64,000 bases of DNA from Streptomyces abyssomicinicus (GTDB lineage: Bacteria; Actinomycetota; Actinomycetes; Streptomycetales; Streptomycetaceae). Positions 25,576-33,797 of this stretch are shown piece after piece. The DNA lies in contig NZ_BBZI01000006.1 of NCBI RefSeq assembly GCF_008974245.1, positions 471,125-535,124 on the forward strand. Direction: 5' to 3'. The stretch's first letter is position 1, and each line of letters begins with the position of its first letter. The translations under genes were made by a program, and so were the position numbers. Below the pieces are notes generated by a model that ran no database searches, was not told the DNA's origin, and saw only the letters and a list, made by a program, of their open reading frames with translations.

Positions 25576-25722
25576 GCCGACCGCCCGCGGATGACCGGAC
25601 CCGCCCCCGCCCGTCCGCTCGGGCGGGCGGGACGGCGGGCCGCGCAGCGGTCCGGAAACGGCCCCGCCGCCCGGCCGGAAGGCGGGGCGGCGGGGACCAC
25701 GGCTGCCGCGGCGCGCGGGGCG

Positions 25723-26955
25723 TCAGCCGCTGACGGAGGCCAGGTAGGCGTTCGCCTTGTCCGGGTCGAAGAAGAAGTTCTCGAAGTCCGCCGGGTCGTT
25801 GAACCCGTTGGCGAACCGGTCGGCGACCGGCGGGAGCTGACCGGCGGCGCCGATCAGGTTGAGCACGTGCTCCGGCGGCGGGGCCAGCATGGCGTTGGTC
25901 CACTTCGTGACGTGCTGGGCGGTCGCCCAGTAGCGGTCGAAGGTGGCCCGCATCCAGTCGTCGTCGAACGGCTTGTCGCCGTGCTCGACGATGGCCGCCA
26001 GGTAGGCGGCGGCGCACTTGGAGGCCGAGTTGGAACCCTGGCCGGTGATCGGGTCGTTGGCCACGACCACGTCCGCGACGCCGAGCACCGAGCCGCCGCC
26101 GGGCAGCCGCCCGATCGGGTTGCGCACGGTGGGCGCGTACCGGCCGGAGAGGGTGCCGCCCGCGTCGGTGAGCTCCACATTGGTGGCGCGGGCGTACTCC
26201 CAGGGCGTGAAGCGCTCCATCAGCTCCAGGGTGAGCGCCAGGTGCTCGGAGGGGTCCTTGACGCCCCGGAAGACGTCCAGCGGGCCGCCGGGCACGCCCT
26301 CCCAGAAGAGGATGTCGGCGCGGCCGGAGACGGTGTACGTCGGCATGATGAACAGCTCGCCGACGCCCGGCACCAGGTTGCAGCGGACCGCGTCGAACTC
26401 CGGGTGCTCGGGGCGCGGGCCCAGGCCGTGGACGTAGGCCACCGCCAGCGCGCGCTGCGGCTCGGTGTAGGGCGAGCGGGAGGCGTCCCGCTCGAACATG
26501 GAGACCAGCTCGCCCTTGCCGGCCGAGACCAGCACCAGGTCGTAGGTGCGGGAGAAGTAGTCGAGGTCGGAGACGGCCGCCCCGTGGATGACGAGCTGGC
26601 CGCCGCGCTGGGCGAAGGTCTCCATCCAGCCCGCCATCTTGACCCGCTGGTCCACGGACTGGGCGTGGCCGTCGAGCTTGCCCACCCAGTCGACGACCCG
26701 CTGCGACTCGGGGCCGGCGACCGAGACACCCAGGCCCTCGATCTTCGGCGCCTGGGACTCCCAGAAGTTCAGCTGAAGGTCCCGCTCGTGCTGGAGGGCG
26801 GTGTGGAACATGCACTGCGTCGACATGACGCGGCCGGAGCGGATCTCGTCCGCGGTCCGGTTGGACATCAGGGTGACCTCGTAGCCGTGCTGCTGCAGGC
26901 CGAGGGCGAGCTGGAGACCGGACTGACCGGCTCCGACGACGAGTATCTTCCGCAT
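25723..26955 (-). CDS. StyA-like FAD-dependent monooxygenase
   Basis: A 410-residue flavoprotein related to styrene monooxygenase StyA. The N-terminal Rossmann motif is VVGAGQSG (7-13), and VVVANDPITGQGSNSA near 300-315 is the second FAD-binding segment. StyA-type enzymes use reduced FAD from a separate reductase to epoxidise aryl alkenes or indole-like substrates. No reductase is adjacent. GGAG precedes the ATG. It lies 63 nt downstream of cvnD on the same strand, so it is probably the last gene of the conservon operon, in the place where other conservons carry a cytochrome P450. Confidence 0.9.
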   Translation of the reverse strand: MRKILVVGAGQSGLQLALGLQQHGYEVTLMSNRTADEIRSGRVMSTQCMFHTALQHERDLQLNFWESQAPKIEGLGVSVAGPESQRVVDWVGKLDGHAQSVDQRVKMAGWMETFAQRGGQLVIHGAAVSDLDYFSRTYDLVLVSAGKGELVSMFERDASRSPYTEPQRALAVAYVHGLGPRPEHPEFDAVRCNLVPGVGELFIMPTYTVSGRADILFWEGVPGGPLDVFRGVKDPSEHLALTLELMERFTPWEYARATNVELTDAGGTLSGRYAPTVRNPIGRLPGGGSVLGVADVVVANDPITGQGSNSASKCAAAYLAAIVEHGDKPFDDDWMRATFDRYWATAQHVTKWTNAMLAPPPEHVLNLIGAAGQLPPVADRFANGFNDPADFENFFFDPDKANAYLASVSG

Positions 26956-27018
26956 GCGGAATGTCTCCTACTCCGGACGCTGCGACGCGCCTGGTTGATC
27001 GGATCTGACAGGCGGGCC

Positions 27019-27666
27019 TTATTCGGGGAGAGCCTCGAGCGCGTGGCCCACGAGGCCCAGCAGGGTCTCGATCACCGAGATCCGGCTGCGCGCGTCCATG
27101 ATCATGACGGGCACGGCCGGAGGTATGGAGAGCGCCTCCCGGACGTCCTCGGGTTCGAACCGCTCGCTGCCGTCGAAGTGGTTGACGGCCACCACGTAGG
27201 GCAGCCCGCAGCTCTCGAAGTAGTCCAGCGCGGGCCAGCAGTCCTTGAGCCGGCGGGTGTCCGCCAGCACCACGGCGCCGACCGCGCCGCGGGCGAGGTC
27301 GTCCCACATGAACCAGAAGCGCTGCTGGCCGGGGGTGCCGAAGAGGTAGAGGACCAGGTCGTCGTCGAGGGTGATGCGGCCGAAGTCCATCGCCACCGTG
27401 GTGGTGGTCTTGCCCGGCGTGGCGGTGATGTCGTCGGTGCCCACGCTGGCCTCGGTCATCAAGGCCTCGGTCTCCAGCGGCTTGATCTCGGAGACCGCGG
27501 CGACCATGGTCGTCTTGCCGACGCCGAACCCTCCTGCCACCAGGATCTTGGTGGCCACCGGGGCCCGGTTCCGGTCGGTCTGCCAGGGCCGGAGGTCCTC
27601 CTCCTCGGCCGCCTCGACGGCGTCGGAGACGGTGGGGTTCACGACGTCAGAGACGGCGAAGGCCAT
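27019..27666 (-). CDS. cvnD: conservon GTPase-like protein CvnD
   Basis: A 215-residue small-GTPase-like protein (MglA/Arf-like) with P-loop GGFGVGKTT (45-53), switch-region TTVAMDFGRI, and DTRRL and NHFDGSE boxes. CvnD proteins are the nucleotide-binding component of a membrane-associated complex with CvnA-C, proposed to resemble eukaryotic G-protein signalling. Its start overlaps the end of cvnC by 20 nt. It is the fourth gene of the operon and lies 63 nt before the monooxygenase. Confidence 0.95.
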   Translation of the reverse strand: MAFAVSDVVNPTVSDAVEAAEEEDLRPWQTDRNRAPVATKILVAGGFGVGKTTMVAAVSEIKPLETEALMTEASVGTDDITATPGKTTTTVAMDFGRITLDDDLVLYLFGTPGQQRFWFMWDDLARGAVGAVVLADTRRLKDCWPALDYFESCGLPYVVAVNHFDGSERFEPEDVREALSIPPAVPVMIMDARSRISVIETLLGLVGHALEALPE

Positions 27667-28048
27667 GGAGCACCCTTTCGAGCAGTGCGCGGTCGGGTCG
27701 GCCGGAGGCGTGCCCGGACCCGTACACGCGGATCTTTCCCTGGTCCGCGAGGTCGCTCAGCAGTACGCGGACGACACCCAGCGGCATCTTGAGCAGCGCG
27801 GCGATCTCCGCCACCGTGCGCATCCGGCGGCAGAGCTCGACGATGGCGCGCATCTCCGGCATCACCCGGCTGACGAGCGAGCCGTTCGGCAGCTCCTTGC
27901 GCTCCGGGGGCGCGTCCAGCGCCGCGACGAACGTCTCCACCAGCAGCACGTGGCCGAAGCGGGTCCGGCCGCCGGTGAGCGAATAGGGCCGCACGCGGGC
28001 GGGCTTGCGGTTCTCCCCGCCGCGCACCGGAAGCTTGGGGGCACTCAT
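27647..28048 (-). CDS. cvnC: conservon protein CvnC (DUF742)
   Basis: 133 residues of the DUF742 family. There is a basic N-terminus, then GGRTRFGHVLLVETF and a winged-helix-like region ELCRRMRTVAEIAALLKMPLG followed by VLLSDLADQG. It is small and soluble, and a structural part of the Cvn complex. Coupled to cvnB (ATGA at 28045-28048) and overlapping cvnD. Confidence 0.95.
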   Translation of the reverse strand: MSAPKLPVRGGENRKPARVRPYSLTGGRTRFGHVLLVETFVAALDAPPERKELPNGSLVSRVMPEMRAIVELCRRMRTVAEIAALLKMPLGVVRVLLSDLADQGKIRVYGSGHASGRPDRALLERVLHGLRRL

Positions 28049-28554
28049 CGTCCGCTCCTCACGGGGCCGGCCTTGCGTTCCAGCGAGTCGCGCAGCTCGC
28101 TGCGGAGTTCGGGGGTGAGCACGTGTCCGGCGCGGCCCACGAAGAGCGCCATGTGGTAGGCGATCACGCTCATGTCGCAGTCGGGCGAGGCGTGCGCGCC
28201 CAGGAGCGAGCCGTCGCTGATCGCGGTCACGAAGAGGCTCCCCTCCTCCATGGCGACCATGGTCTGGCGGACTCCCCCGAAGTCCAGCAGCTTGGACGCG
28301 CCGACCGTGAGGCTGCCGATGCCGGACACCACGGTCGCCAGGTCGGCGGCGGATCCCCGCGGACCGGTGGGGGCCTTGGCCTCCTTCCGTTCCGCGGCGG
28401 TGTGGTCGGCCGGGTCGGAGGAGAGCAGGAGCAGCCCGTCGGAGGAGACGACCGCCACCGACAGGAGTCCGGGCACCTCCTCGACGAGGTTGGTCAACAG
28501 CCAGTGCAGGTTGCGAGCCTCACTGCTCAGTCCGACGGTGCTGGGCGCGGTCAA
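28045..28554 (-). CDS. cvnB: conservon roadblock/LC7 protein CvnB
   Basis: 169 residues, roadblock/LC7 (MglB-like) fold: LHWLLTNLVEEVPGLLSVAVVSSDGLLL, then TMVAMEEGSLFVTAISDGSLLG. Such proteins act as GTPase-activating or scaffolding partners for CvnD. It carries an insertion of about 20 residues (HTAAERKEAKAPTGPRG) relative to the usual 130-140 residues. Coupled on both sides: its ATG overlaps the cvnA stop at 28551-28554. Confidence 0.95.
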   Translation of the reverse strand: MTAPSTVGLSSEARNLHWLLTNLVEEVPGLLSVAVVSSDGLLLLSSDPADHTAAERKEAKAPTGPRGSAADLATVVSGIGSLTVGASKLLDFGGVRQTMVAMEEGSLFVTAISDGSLLGAHASPDCDMSVIAYHMALFVGRAGHVLTPELRSELRDSLERKAGPVRSGR

Positions 28555-31500
28555 CTGCTTGCCTCCTCGACGGTGCCCCCCATGGCCTGCTCCGATGCGG
28601 TCCCCTGACCCGGGCGAGGCGCGTCGGCGTCCTCGTCGTCCCGGTCCCCCCGCGTGCCCGGCGCCCCCTGAGCGCCCGGCTCCCCGTTCTTCGCGTTCTT
28701 CCCGTTCTTCGCGGCCAGCTCGGCCTCGATGTCGCGCCGGCCGGCCTGCGAGCCCTGGCGGAACCCGCCCAGCCTGCGCCGCAGCGCCTCGGCGTCCACC
28801 CCGCCGGTGCGCGGACGCGGAGCCGGGGCCGACACCACCTTGGGTGTGCGCTTGGGCAGGCCCTTGTCGGTCACCGGCTCGGCCTCGGCCTCGTCGGCGG
28901 CCCGCTCGTGCCGCTCCGGCCCGATCGCGTACGGGTCGGCGGCCTCCCCCTCGCCCACGACCCGGCGCTCGGCCTCCTCGCCGGACATCTGCGCGGGGAG
29001 CCGGAGCGTCGCCGTCTCCTCGGCCGCCGTCTCGTGCCGGTCCCCACCGGCCCGGTCGGCGCCCGTTCCGTCCGCGGCGGCGGCCCCGGCCGGCGCCCCG
29101 CCCGCCGCCGAGGCGGTCGCCCCGGTGGCGGCGTCGCCGGTGGCGGAGGTGGCCGCCGTGGGCCCGCCCGCCGGTCCCGCGGCGTCCGCGGTGCCTGCGG
29201 TGTCCACGGCGTTAACGGCGTCTGCAGCGGCGGCCTCCGCTTCGGTGGGCCGCGCTTCAGCGGCCTCCGCTTCGGCGGGTCGCGGGGCGGTCTGCGCGGC
29301 GGCGGCCTGCGCCTCCGCGGCGCTGATGGCCCGCTCGGCCGCGGCGATGGCGGGGTCGGCCGGCTCCCCGGCGGTCACCGCGGGCGCCGCGGGCGCCGCG
29401 GTGACGTCCAGGCCGGTGCCGTCGCCCTCCCCCGCGACCGTCTCGGCCCGCGGCTGCGGAACCGGGGCGGGACCCGCCTCGAGGGCCTCGGCGGCGAGCC
29501 GGTCCTCACCGGCGGCGTCGGGCGCCGCGCCGCCCCGCACGGCGGCGGCGGACGCCGTGCGCCCGGGCAGCACGTTGGAGTTGGCCTCCGCGTCCGCCCC
29601 CGGCAGCGAGGTCGGCGCCCCCGGCTTGCCCACCGGCGCGGTGGTGACCGGCGCCGCGGCCGGCGCGGCGGCCAGCAGCGACGTGGGCAGCACGGCCACG
29701 GCCGTCACGCCGCCCTGCTTCTGCTCCCGCAGCCGCACCCGCACCCCGTGCCGGTGCGCGAGGCGGGCCACGACGTAGAGGCCGAGGCCCAGCCCTTCCT
29801 CACCCTCGGGGCCGTGCGGCTCCTCGGGGTCGAACTCGGCCAGACGCGTGTTGAGCCGCTCCAGCCGGTCGGCGGTGACGCCGATGCCCTCGTCCTGGAC
29901 GGAGAGCATCACCTCGCCGCTCTCCAGCAGCCAGCCCGACACCTCCACCGGCAGCTCCGGCGGCGAGAACGCCGTGGCGTTCTCCAGCAGTTCGGCCAGC
30001 AGGTGGCTCAGGTCGTCGGCGACGAAGCCCGCGAGGTGCGCGGCCGGCGGCAGCGCACCGATCCGCACCCGCTCGTACCGCTCGATCTCGCTGACCGCGG
30101 CGCGCACCACGTCGACCAGCGGCACCGGTCCGGCGTGCTGCTGCCCGTGCTCGACGCCCGCCAGCACCAGCAGGTTCTCGCTGTGGCGGCGCATCACGGT
30201 GGCGAAGTGGTCGACCTTGAAGAGCGTCGAGAGCCCCTCCGGGTCCTCCTCGCGCGCCTCCAGCCCCTCGATGACGGTGAGCTGACGCTCGACCAGTCCG
30301 AGGATCCGAAGCGCCAGGCTGACGTAGGCGCCCTCGACGGAGTTCTGCGACCGGTCCAGCTGGTCCCGCGCGCTCTTCAGCTCGGCGCGCAGCTCCTCGC
30401 GTGCGTCCGCCATCCGCTGCCGCTCGCCGATCAGGTGCTTGCGGTCGGCCTCCAGCGTGGTCAGCCGCTCCTGGAGGGCGAGCGCGTGGCCGTGCAGGGT
30501 GTTGACGGAGCGGACGACCTGGGCGAACTCGTCCTTGCGGCCGGTGAACCGGATGGGCTCCTCGCCCTCCGGGTTCTGCGCGAGCCTGGCCGAGCCGAGC
30601 CGCAGCACGGCCAGCGGCCGGGTCAGCGAGCGGGCCAGCGCGGTGGCGATGCCGACGGCGACCAGCAGCAGCGCGACCAGCGCGGCGATGCGGATCTCCA
30701 GCTCCGTTACATCGTTGTCACGCAACTCCACGAGGTCCTTCACACGGCCTTCGTAGAGCGAGGACTCGGCACCGCGCATCAGGTCCAGCCGGGCGGAGAG
30801 CGCGGCGGCCAGCTTCTCGGGGTCGGTGGCCAGGTCCTTGTCGTTCATCACCGGCTGGTCGGTGAGGCTCTCCAGGTACTTGCCCGCGGCCTCCGACTCC
30901 GGGCCGGTGACGGTGGAGTCGAACGCGGCCGCGGTCCGGTCGGGCGCGGTGGCGCGGAACTCGGTGAGCGCGGCGTCGGAGCGGACCTGGGCCTGCTGGG
31001 CGGCGGCGGTGAGGGCGTCCCGCTTGGCGGCGTCGGCCTCGGAGGTCACCGAGATGGTCGTGGTGGTGCCGGTGACCGGGTCGTAGGCGGGGGTGCTGGT
31101 GCTCGGCACGGCCAGCGCGGCCAGCAGCAGACCGCGGGCCGCGGCCGCCTGCTGGACGGCGGAGTCCAGCTCGGCCAGCGCGTGCGCGCCGGCGCCGGCC
31201 CGGGGCGGCATCCGCTCGGCCAGGTCGCCGGCGAGCCGGTGCAGCTCGGCGATGGCCCTGGAGTACGCCTCGTGCGCTTCGAGAGCGGTGCTCTTGCCGG
31301 AGAGCGCCGCTCGCCGGACGGTGGCGATCTCGTCCAGGTCGGCCCGGAGCGCGGCCGGGACCTCGGCGTCGGCCCGCAGATCCTCTATCTCACGGTCGAC
31401 GCGCGCGCCCCGCTGCTCGGACGGCGCCCGGGTCTCGGGCCTCCCGGCGGCGATGTACGGGGTGACCTCGTCCCGCTCGTCGGCGAGGGCGTGGGCGAGG

Positions 31501-31796
31501 GTCAGCGCGTCCTGGGTCTGCTCGGTGAGCGCGACCAGGTCCTTGCTCTCGTCCAGCCGCCCCACGGCGGAGAGGATGGAGGGGGTACCGGCTCCCGCGA
31601 CGGCGGCGGCCACCACGGCCACCGCGACGATGAGCCGGTTGCGTACATGCGTGGCACGGCCCCGGCCCACCTCGCCGCCGGCCGGGGCGGAGGCGCCCGG
31701 GGTGCCGGTGGTGGTGGGCGAGTTCTCCGTACCCTCGCGGGAGGCCTTCTTCTTGCCCGTACGCCGAGGCCGCGTCTTCTGCACCGGTGCTCGCAT
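28551..31796 (-). CDS. cvnA: conservon sensor histidine-kinase-like protein CvnA
   Basis: 1081 residues from the chosen ATG. A basic, Lys-rich cytoplasmic start is followed by a membrane helix at about 50-72, a large extracytoplasmic nitrate-sensor-like helical domain (NIT), a second helix at about 365-390 (AALVALLLVAVGIATALA), HAMP, a dimerisation helix and an HATPase_c domain (about 580-700, with LLENATAF, DEGIGV and GLGLYVV). The last 380 residues are a very long Ala/Pro/Glu-rich tail. The start MRAPVQK at 31796 is preferred over further upstream in-frame candidates, though its RBS (AGGA) is adjacent to the ATG. It senses an unknown signal and heads the cvnABCD-monooxygenase operon. Confidence 0.9.
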   Translation of the reverse strand: MRAPVQKTRPRRTGKKKASREGTENSPTTTGTPGASAPAGGEVGRGRATHVRNRLIVAVAVVAAAVAGAGTPSILSAVGRLDESKDLVALTEQTQDALTLAHALADERDEVTPYIAAGRPETRAPSEQRGARVDREIEDLRADAEVPAALRADLDEIATVRRAALSGKSTALEAHEAYSRAIAELHRLAGDLAERMPPRAGAGAHALAELDSAVQQAAAARGLLLAALAVPSTSTPAYDPVTGTTTTISVTSEADAAKRDALTAAAQQAQVRSDAALTEFRATAPDRTAAAFDSTVTGPESEAAGKYLESLTDQPVMNDKDLATDPEKLAAALSARLDLMRGAESSLYEGRVKDLVELRDNDVTELEIRIAALVALLLVAVGIATALARSLTRPLAVLRLGSARLAQNPEGEEPIRFTGRKDEFAQVVRSVNTLHGHALALQERLTTLEADRKHLIGERQRMADAREELRAELKSARDQLDRSQNSVEGAYVSLALRILGLVERQLTVIEGLEAREEDPEGLSTLFKVDHFATVMRRHSENLLVLAGVEHGQQHAGPVPLVDVVRAAVSEIERYERVRIGALPPAAHLAGFVADDLSHLLAELLENATAFSPPELPVEVSGWLLESGEVMLSVQDEGIGVTADRLERLNTRLAEFDPEEPHGPEGEEGLGLGLYVVARLAHRHGVRVRLREQKQGGVTAVAVLPTSLLAAAPAAAPVTTAPVGKPGAPTSLPGADAEANSNVLPGRTASAAAVRGGAAPDAAGEDRLAAEALEAGPAPVPQPRAETVAGEGDGTGLDVTAAPAAPAVTAGEPADPAIAAAERAISAAEAQAAAAQTAPRPAEAEAAEARPTEAEAAAADAVNAVDTAGTADAAGPAGGPTAATSATGDAATGATASAAGGAPAGAAAADGTGADRAGGDRHETAAEETATLRLPAQMSGEEAERRVVGEGEAADPYAIGPERHERAADEAEAEPVTDKGLPKRTPKVVSAPAPRPRTGGVDAEALRRRLGGFRQGSQAGRRDIEAELAAKNGKNAKNGEPGAQGAPGTRGDRDDEDADAPRPGQGTASEQAMGGTVEEASS

Positions 31797-32180
31797 TCCT
31801 GACTCGTGTACCCAAGGCCCGGGTGACCTGCCGTCAACTGGGGCGACACTCACCCGGTACGGTTCCGGTTTTTCGGTGTCCGACCCTCCCAGTGCCGGTG
31901 GGCGGTGACCGGTCATCAACCGTCCCGCCACCCGAAGGAGTGAACATCGGAGGGTAGTTGAGGGGCAAGTTCCAGCCTCCCACCCGCGCGGTCGTCCGTG
32001 CGAGCGTCCGGAGCGCCGGGTGGACGACCGTCACGGTCTTTGGCAGGATTCGCCGCCACACCTTCACAATCGCGCCGGTTTCCCCACCAACCGGGCACGG
32101 ACGGGGAGTTCCGCAGCGTCCGGTTCGCCACCGGCAGACGCCCTCGCGGTGACCGGCCGGGCCCGGGGCAGACTGGCCCC
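31797..32180. other. divergent intergenic region, cvnA / PP2C-like gene
   Basis: 384 nt between two divergent genes, with no convincing gene; a 64-residue basic frame at 31958-32152 lacks an RBS. GC is somewhat lower between about 31920 and 32080. At the right end CAGACT at 32169-32174 lies six nt before the ATG at 32181, a leaderless-type promoter. Confidence 0.5.
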
Positions 32181-32969
32181 ATGCGCACCGATCTGGTCTC
32201 CGAGCCGTCCGAACTCGGCCTTCCCAACGAGGACTTCGTTTCCGTCGGACTCCCCGCCTCCGGTCTCGGCGGGGCGCTGGTGGTGCTCGACGGGGTGACT
32301 CCCCCACGCGGCGAAACCGGGTGTGCGCACTCCGTGCCCTGGTTCACCGCCCGGCTCGGCGGGGCGCTGACCGAACTGTCCCTTTCCCGGCGGGATCTTC
32401 CCCTGGCGGAGGTCCTCGCCGAGGCGATCGGGCGGACGGCGGCCGCCCACGCGTACGACTGTGACCTTTCTCACCCACGAACGCCGCAGGCCACGGTGGT
32501 GGTGGCGCGTTGGGACGCGGAGACGGTGGAGCACCTGGCGCTCGCCGACTCGGTGCTGCTGATCGAGCGGGACGGCGGGGAGGTGACCGCCCACACCGAC
32601 GACCGGCTCGCGCGGATCCCCCGGGAGCGGTTGCGGTCCGCGGCGGTGGTCGACGCGACGCTGCGCAACAAGGAGGGCGGCTTCTGGACGGCGGCGGCGG
32701 ACCCCGGGGTCGCCGCGCGGGCGGTCACCGGCACGGTGCCGCGGGACGGGGTGCGCTCCTTGACCGCCCTCACCGACGGGGCGGCCCGCTGGGTCGAGGT
32801 CTTCGGGCGGGGCGGCTGGGGCGACGCGGTGTCGCTGGTCCGCGAGCGGGGCGCGGCGGCGCTCGTCGCGGAGGTCCGCGCGCTCGAACGGGCCGACGCC
32901 GAGACCCGCGCGTACCTCGGCCCCTCCAAGACCCACGACGACGCCACCCTCGCCCACCTCCACCTCTGA
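32181..32969 (+). CDS. PP2C-like phosphatase-domain protein
   Basis: 262 residues. GLPNEDFVSVGLPASGLGGALVVLDGV resembles the PP2C opening (N-E-D followed by a V-x-DG metal-binding strand), and the end has THDDATLAHLHL, resembling the DDxT terminal motif of PP2C phosphatases (DDRTLA). The central part is divergent, so metal binding and catalysis are uncertain. There is no RBS; a -10-like CAGACT just upstream suggests a leaderless mRNA. Possibly acts on serine/threonine-phosphorylated proteins. Confidence 0.7.
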   Translation: MRTDLVSEPSELGLPNEDFVSVGLPASGLGGALVVLDGVTPPRGETGCAHSVPWFTARLGGALTELSLSRRDLPLAEVLAEAIGRTAAAHAYDCDLSHPRTPQATVVVARWDAETVEHLALADSVLLIERDGGEVTAHTDDRLARIPRERLRSAAVVDATLRNKEGGFWTAAADPGVAARAVTGTVPRDGVRSLTALTDGAARWVEVFGRGGWGDAVSLVRERGAAALVAEVRALERADAETRAYLGPSKTHDDATLAHLHL

Positions 32970-33151
32970 TCCCCGGCCCGCCTCCCCGCGAGCGACCGGT
33001 CCAGCTCCTCCCCCGCAGGTAGCCGCCCCAGCCCTCCCCACGGGCAGCCGACCCGGCCGTCCCCTGCGAACAGCCGACCCAGCCCCTTCTGCGGGCGAGG
33101 GGGAACAGCCCTCTCTGCGGGCGGCCGAGACGACCCGTTCCACGGGCGGCT

Positions 33152-33248
33152 GGGCCGCCCAGCAGGCGATGGGGGCACCCCCCGCTCGAGCGAAGTCGAG
33201 AGCTCGGGGGAGGGCAGGCACCGGCGGCGCATACGCACGCGACCCCAC
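33152..33248. repeat. bulged-hairpin repeat element, copy 1
   Basis: The core is CCCCCGCTCGAGCGAAGTCG followed by AGAGCTCGGGGGAGGG. The inner stem is CTCGA/TCGAG with loop GCGAAG, and the outer stem CCCCCG/CGGGGG has a 4-nt bulge on the right. It shares about 80% of roughly 95 bp with copy 2. Similar hairpins are, from memory, scattered between genes in Streptomyces genomes (REP-like). Confidence 0.6.
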
Positions 33249-33436
33249 ACCCGCGGAACCAAAGCACGGGCTACGCGCAACCGCCCCAGTCCCTCCCTCC
33301 GTGGAACCGACCCGGCCCTCACCGCGAGCAGCTGAACCCGCCCCGCCCGCGAGGACCAAGACAGCCCCGTCCACGAGCAGCTGAGCCCGTCCCGTCTGCG
33401 AGCGGCGGCCGGGACAGTCCCGTCTGCGGCCGGGCG

Positions 33437-33533
33437 GGCCGCCCAGGAGCGCTGGCGGCACCCCCTGCTCGAGCGAAGTCGAGAGCTCGGGGGAGGGCGG
33501 GCGCAGACGGCGCGTACCCACGCGACCCCACGA
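33437..33533. repeat. bulged-hairpin repeat element, copy 2
   Basis: Same hairpin core as the copy about 285 bp upstream (CTCGAGCGAAGTCGAGAGCT is identical), flanked by the same GGGCCGCCCAG on the left and ACGCGACCCCAC on the right. Flanking conservation beyond the hairpin indicates duplication of a whole segment. Confidence 0.6.
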
Positions 33534-33797
33534 CCACGGGAGCCACGCCCCCCGCGCCCAGGCGCCCCGCACCCACGCGACGTCACGACCACGGGACCTG
33601 AGCACACCGCGGCAGGCCTCCCGTACGCACGCGAACCCCACAACCGCGGAACGCAAGCCCCCGCGCCCAAGCCCCGCACGCACGCGGACCCCACGGCCAC
33701 GGGAGCCACCCGCACCACGCGCCCGCCCCCGCGTTGCGGCCCAACCCCACCGGGGTGAGCATGGCGGCAAGGTGCCCCGCCGCCGGAAGGACCCCGC

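Larger units (their letters stand above)
32970..33797. repeat. 828-bp repeat-rich gap with two hairpin elements
   Basis: No gene seen. From 33000 to 33430 there are variants of GCGAGCAGCTGAxCCCGxCCC and CGGGCAGCCGACCCGG, and from 33520 to 33720 variants of CGCACGCGAACCCCACAACCGCGGAA. Two copies of a roughly 95-bp element with a conserved bulged hairpin lie at 33152-33248 and 33437-33533. The last 20 nt contain GGAAGG, the RBS of the peptidase gene. Confidence 0.7.

Noticed and set aside
25124..25594. Stand-alone gene for a TPNGGG/TPGGAG repeat protein
   Set aside because: No RBS or signal peptide at its first possible start, which lies inside the coiled-coil gene; kept only as a possible frameshifted tail.
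31958..32152. 64-residue basic ORF between cvnA and the PP2C-like gene
   Set aside because: No RBS, a weak start codon and a composition typical of shadows; the region is better read as divergent promoters.
33000..33740. CRISPR array
   Set aside because: Repeats are degenerate, spacing is irregular, spacers are not unique and no cas gene is nearby.
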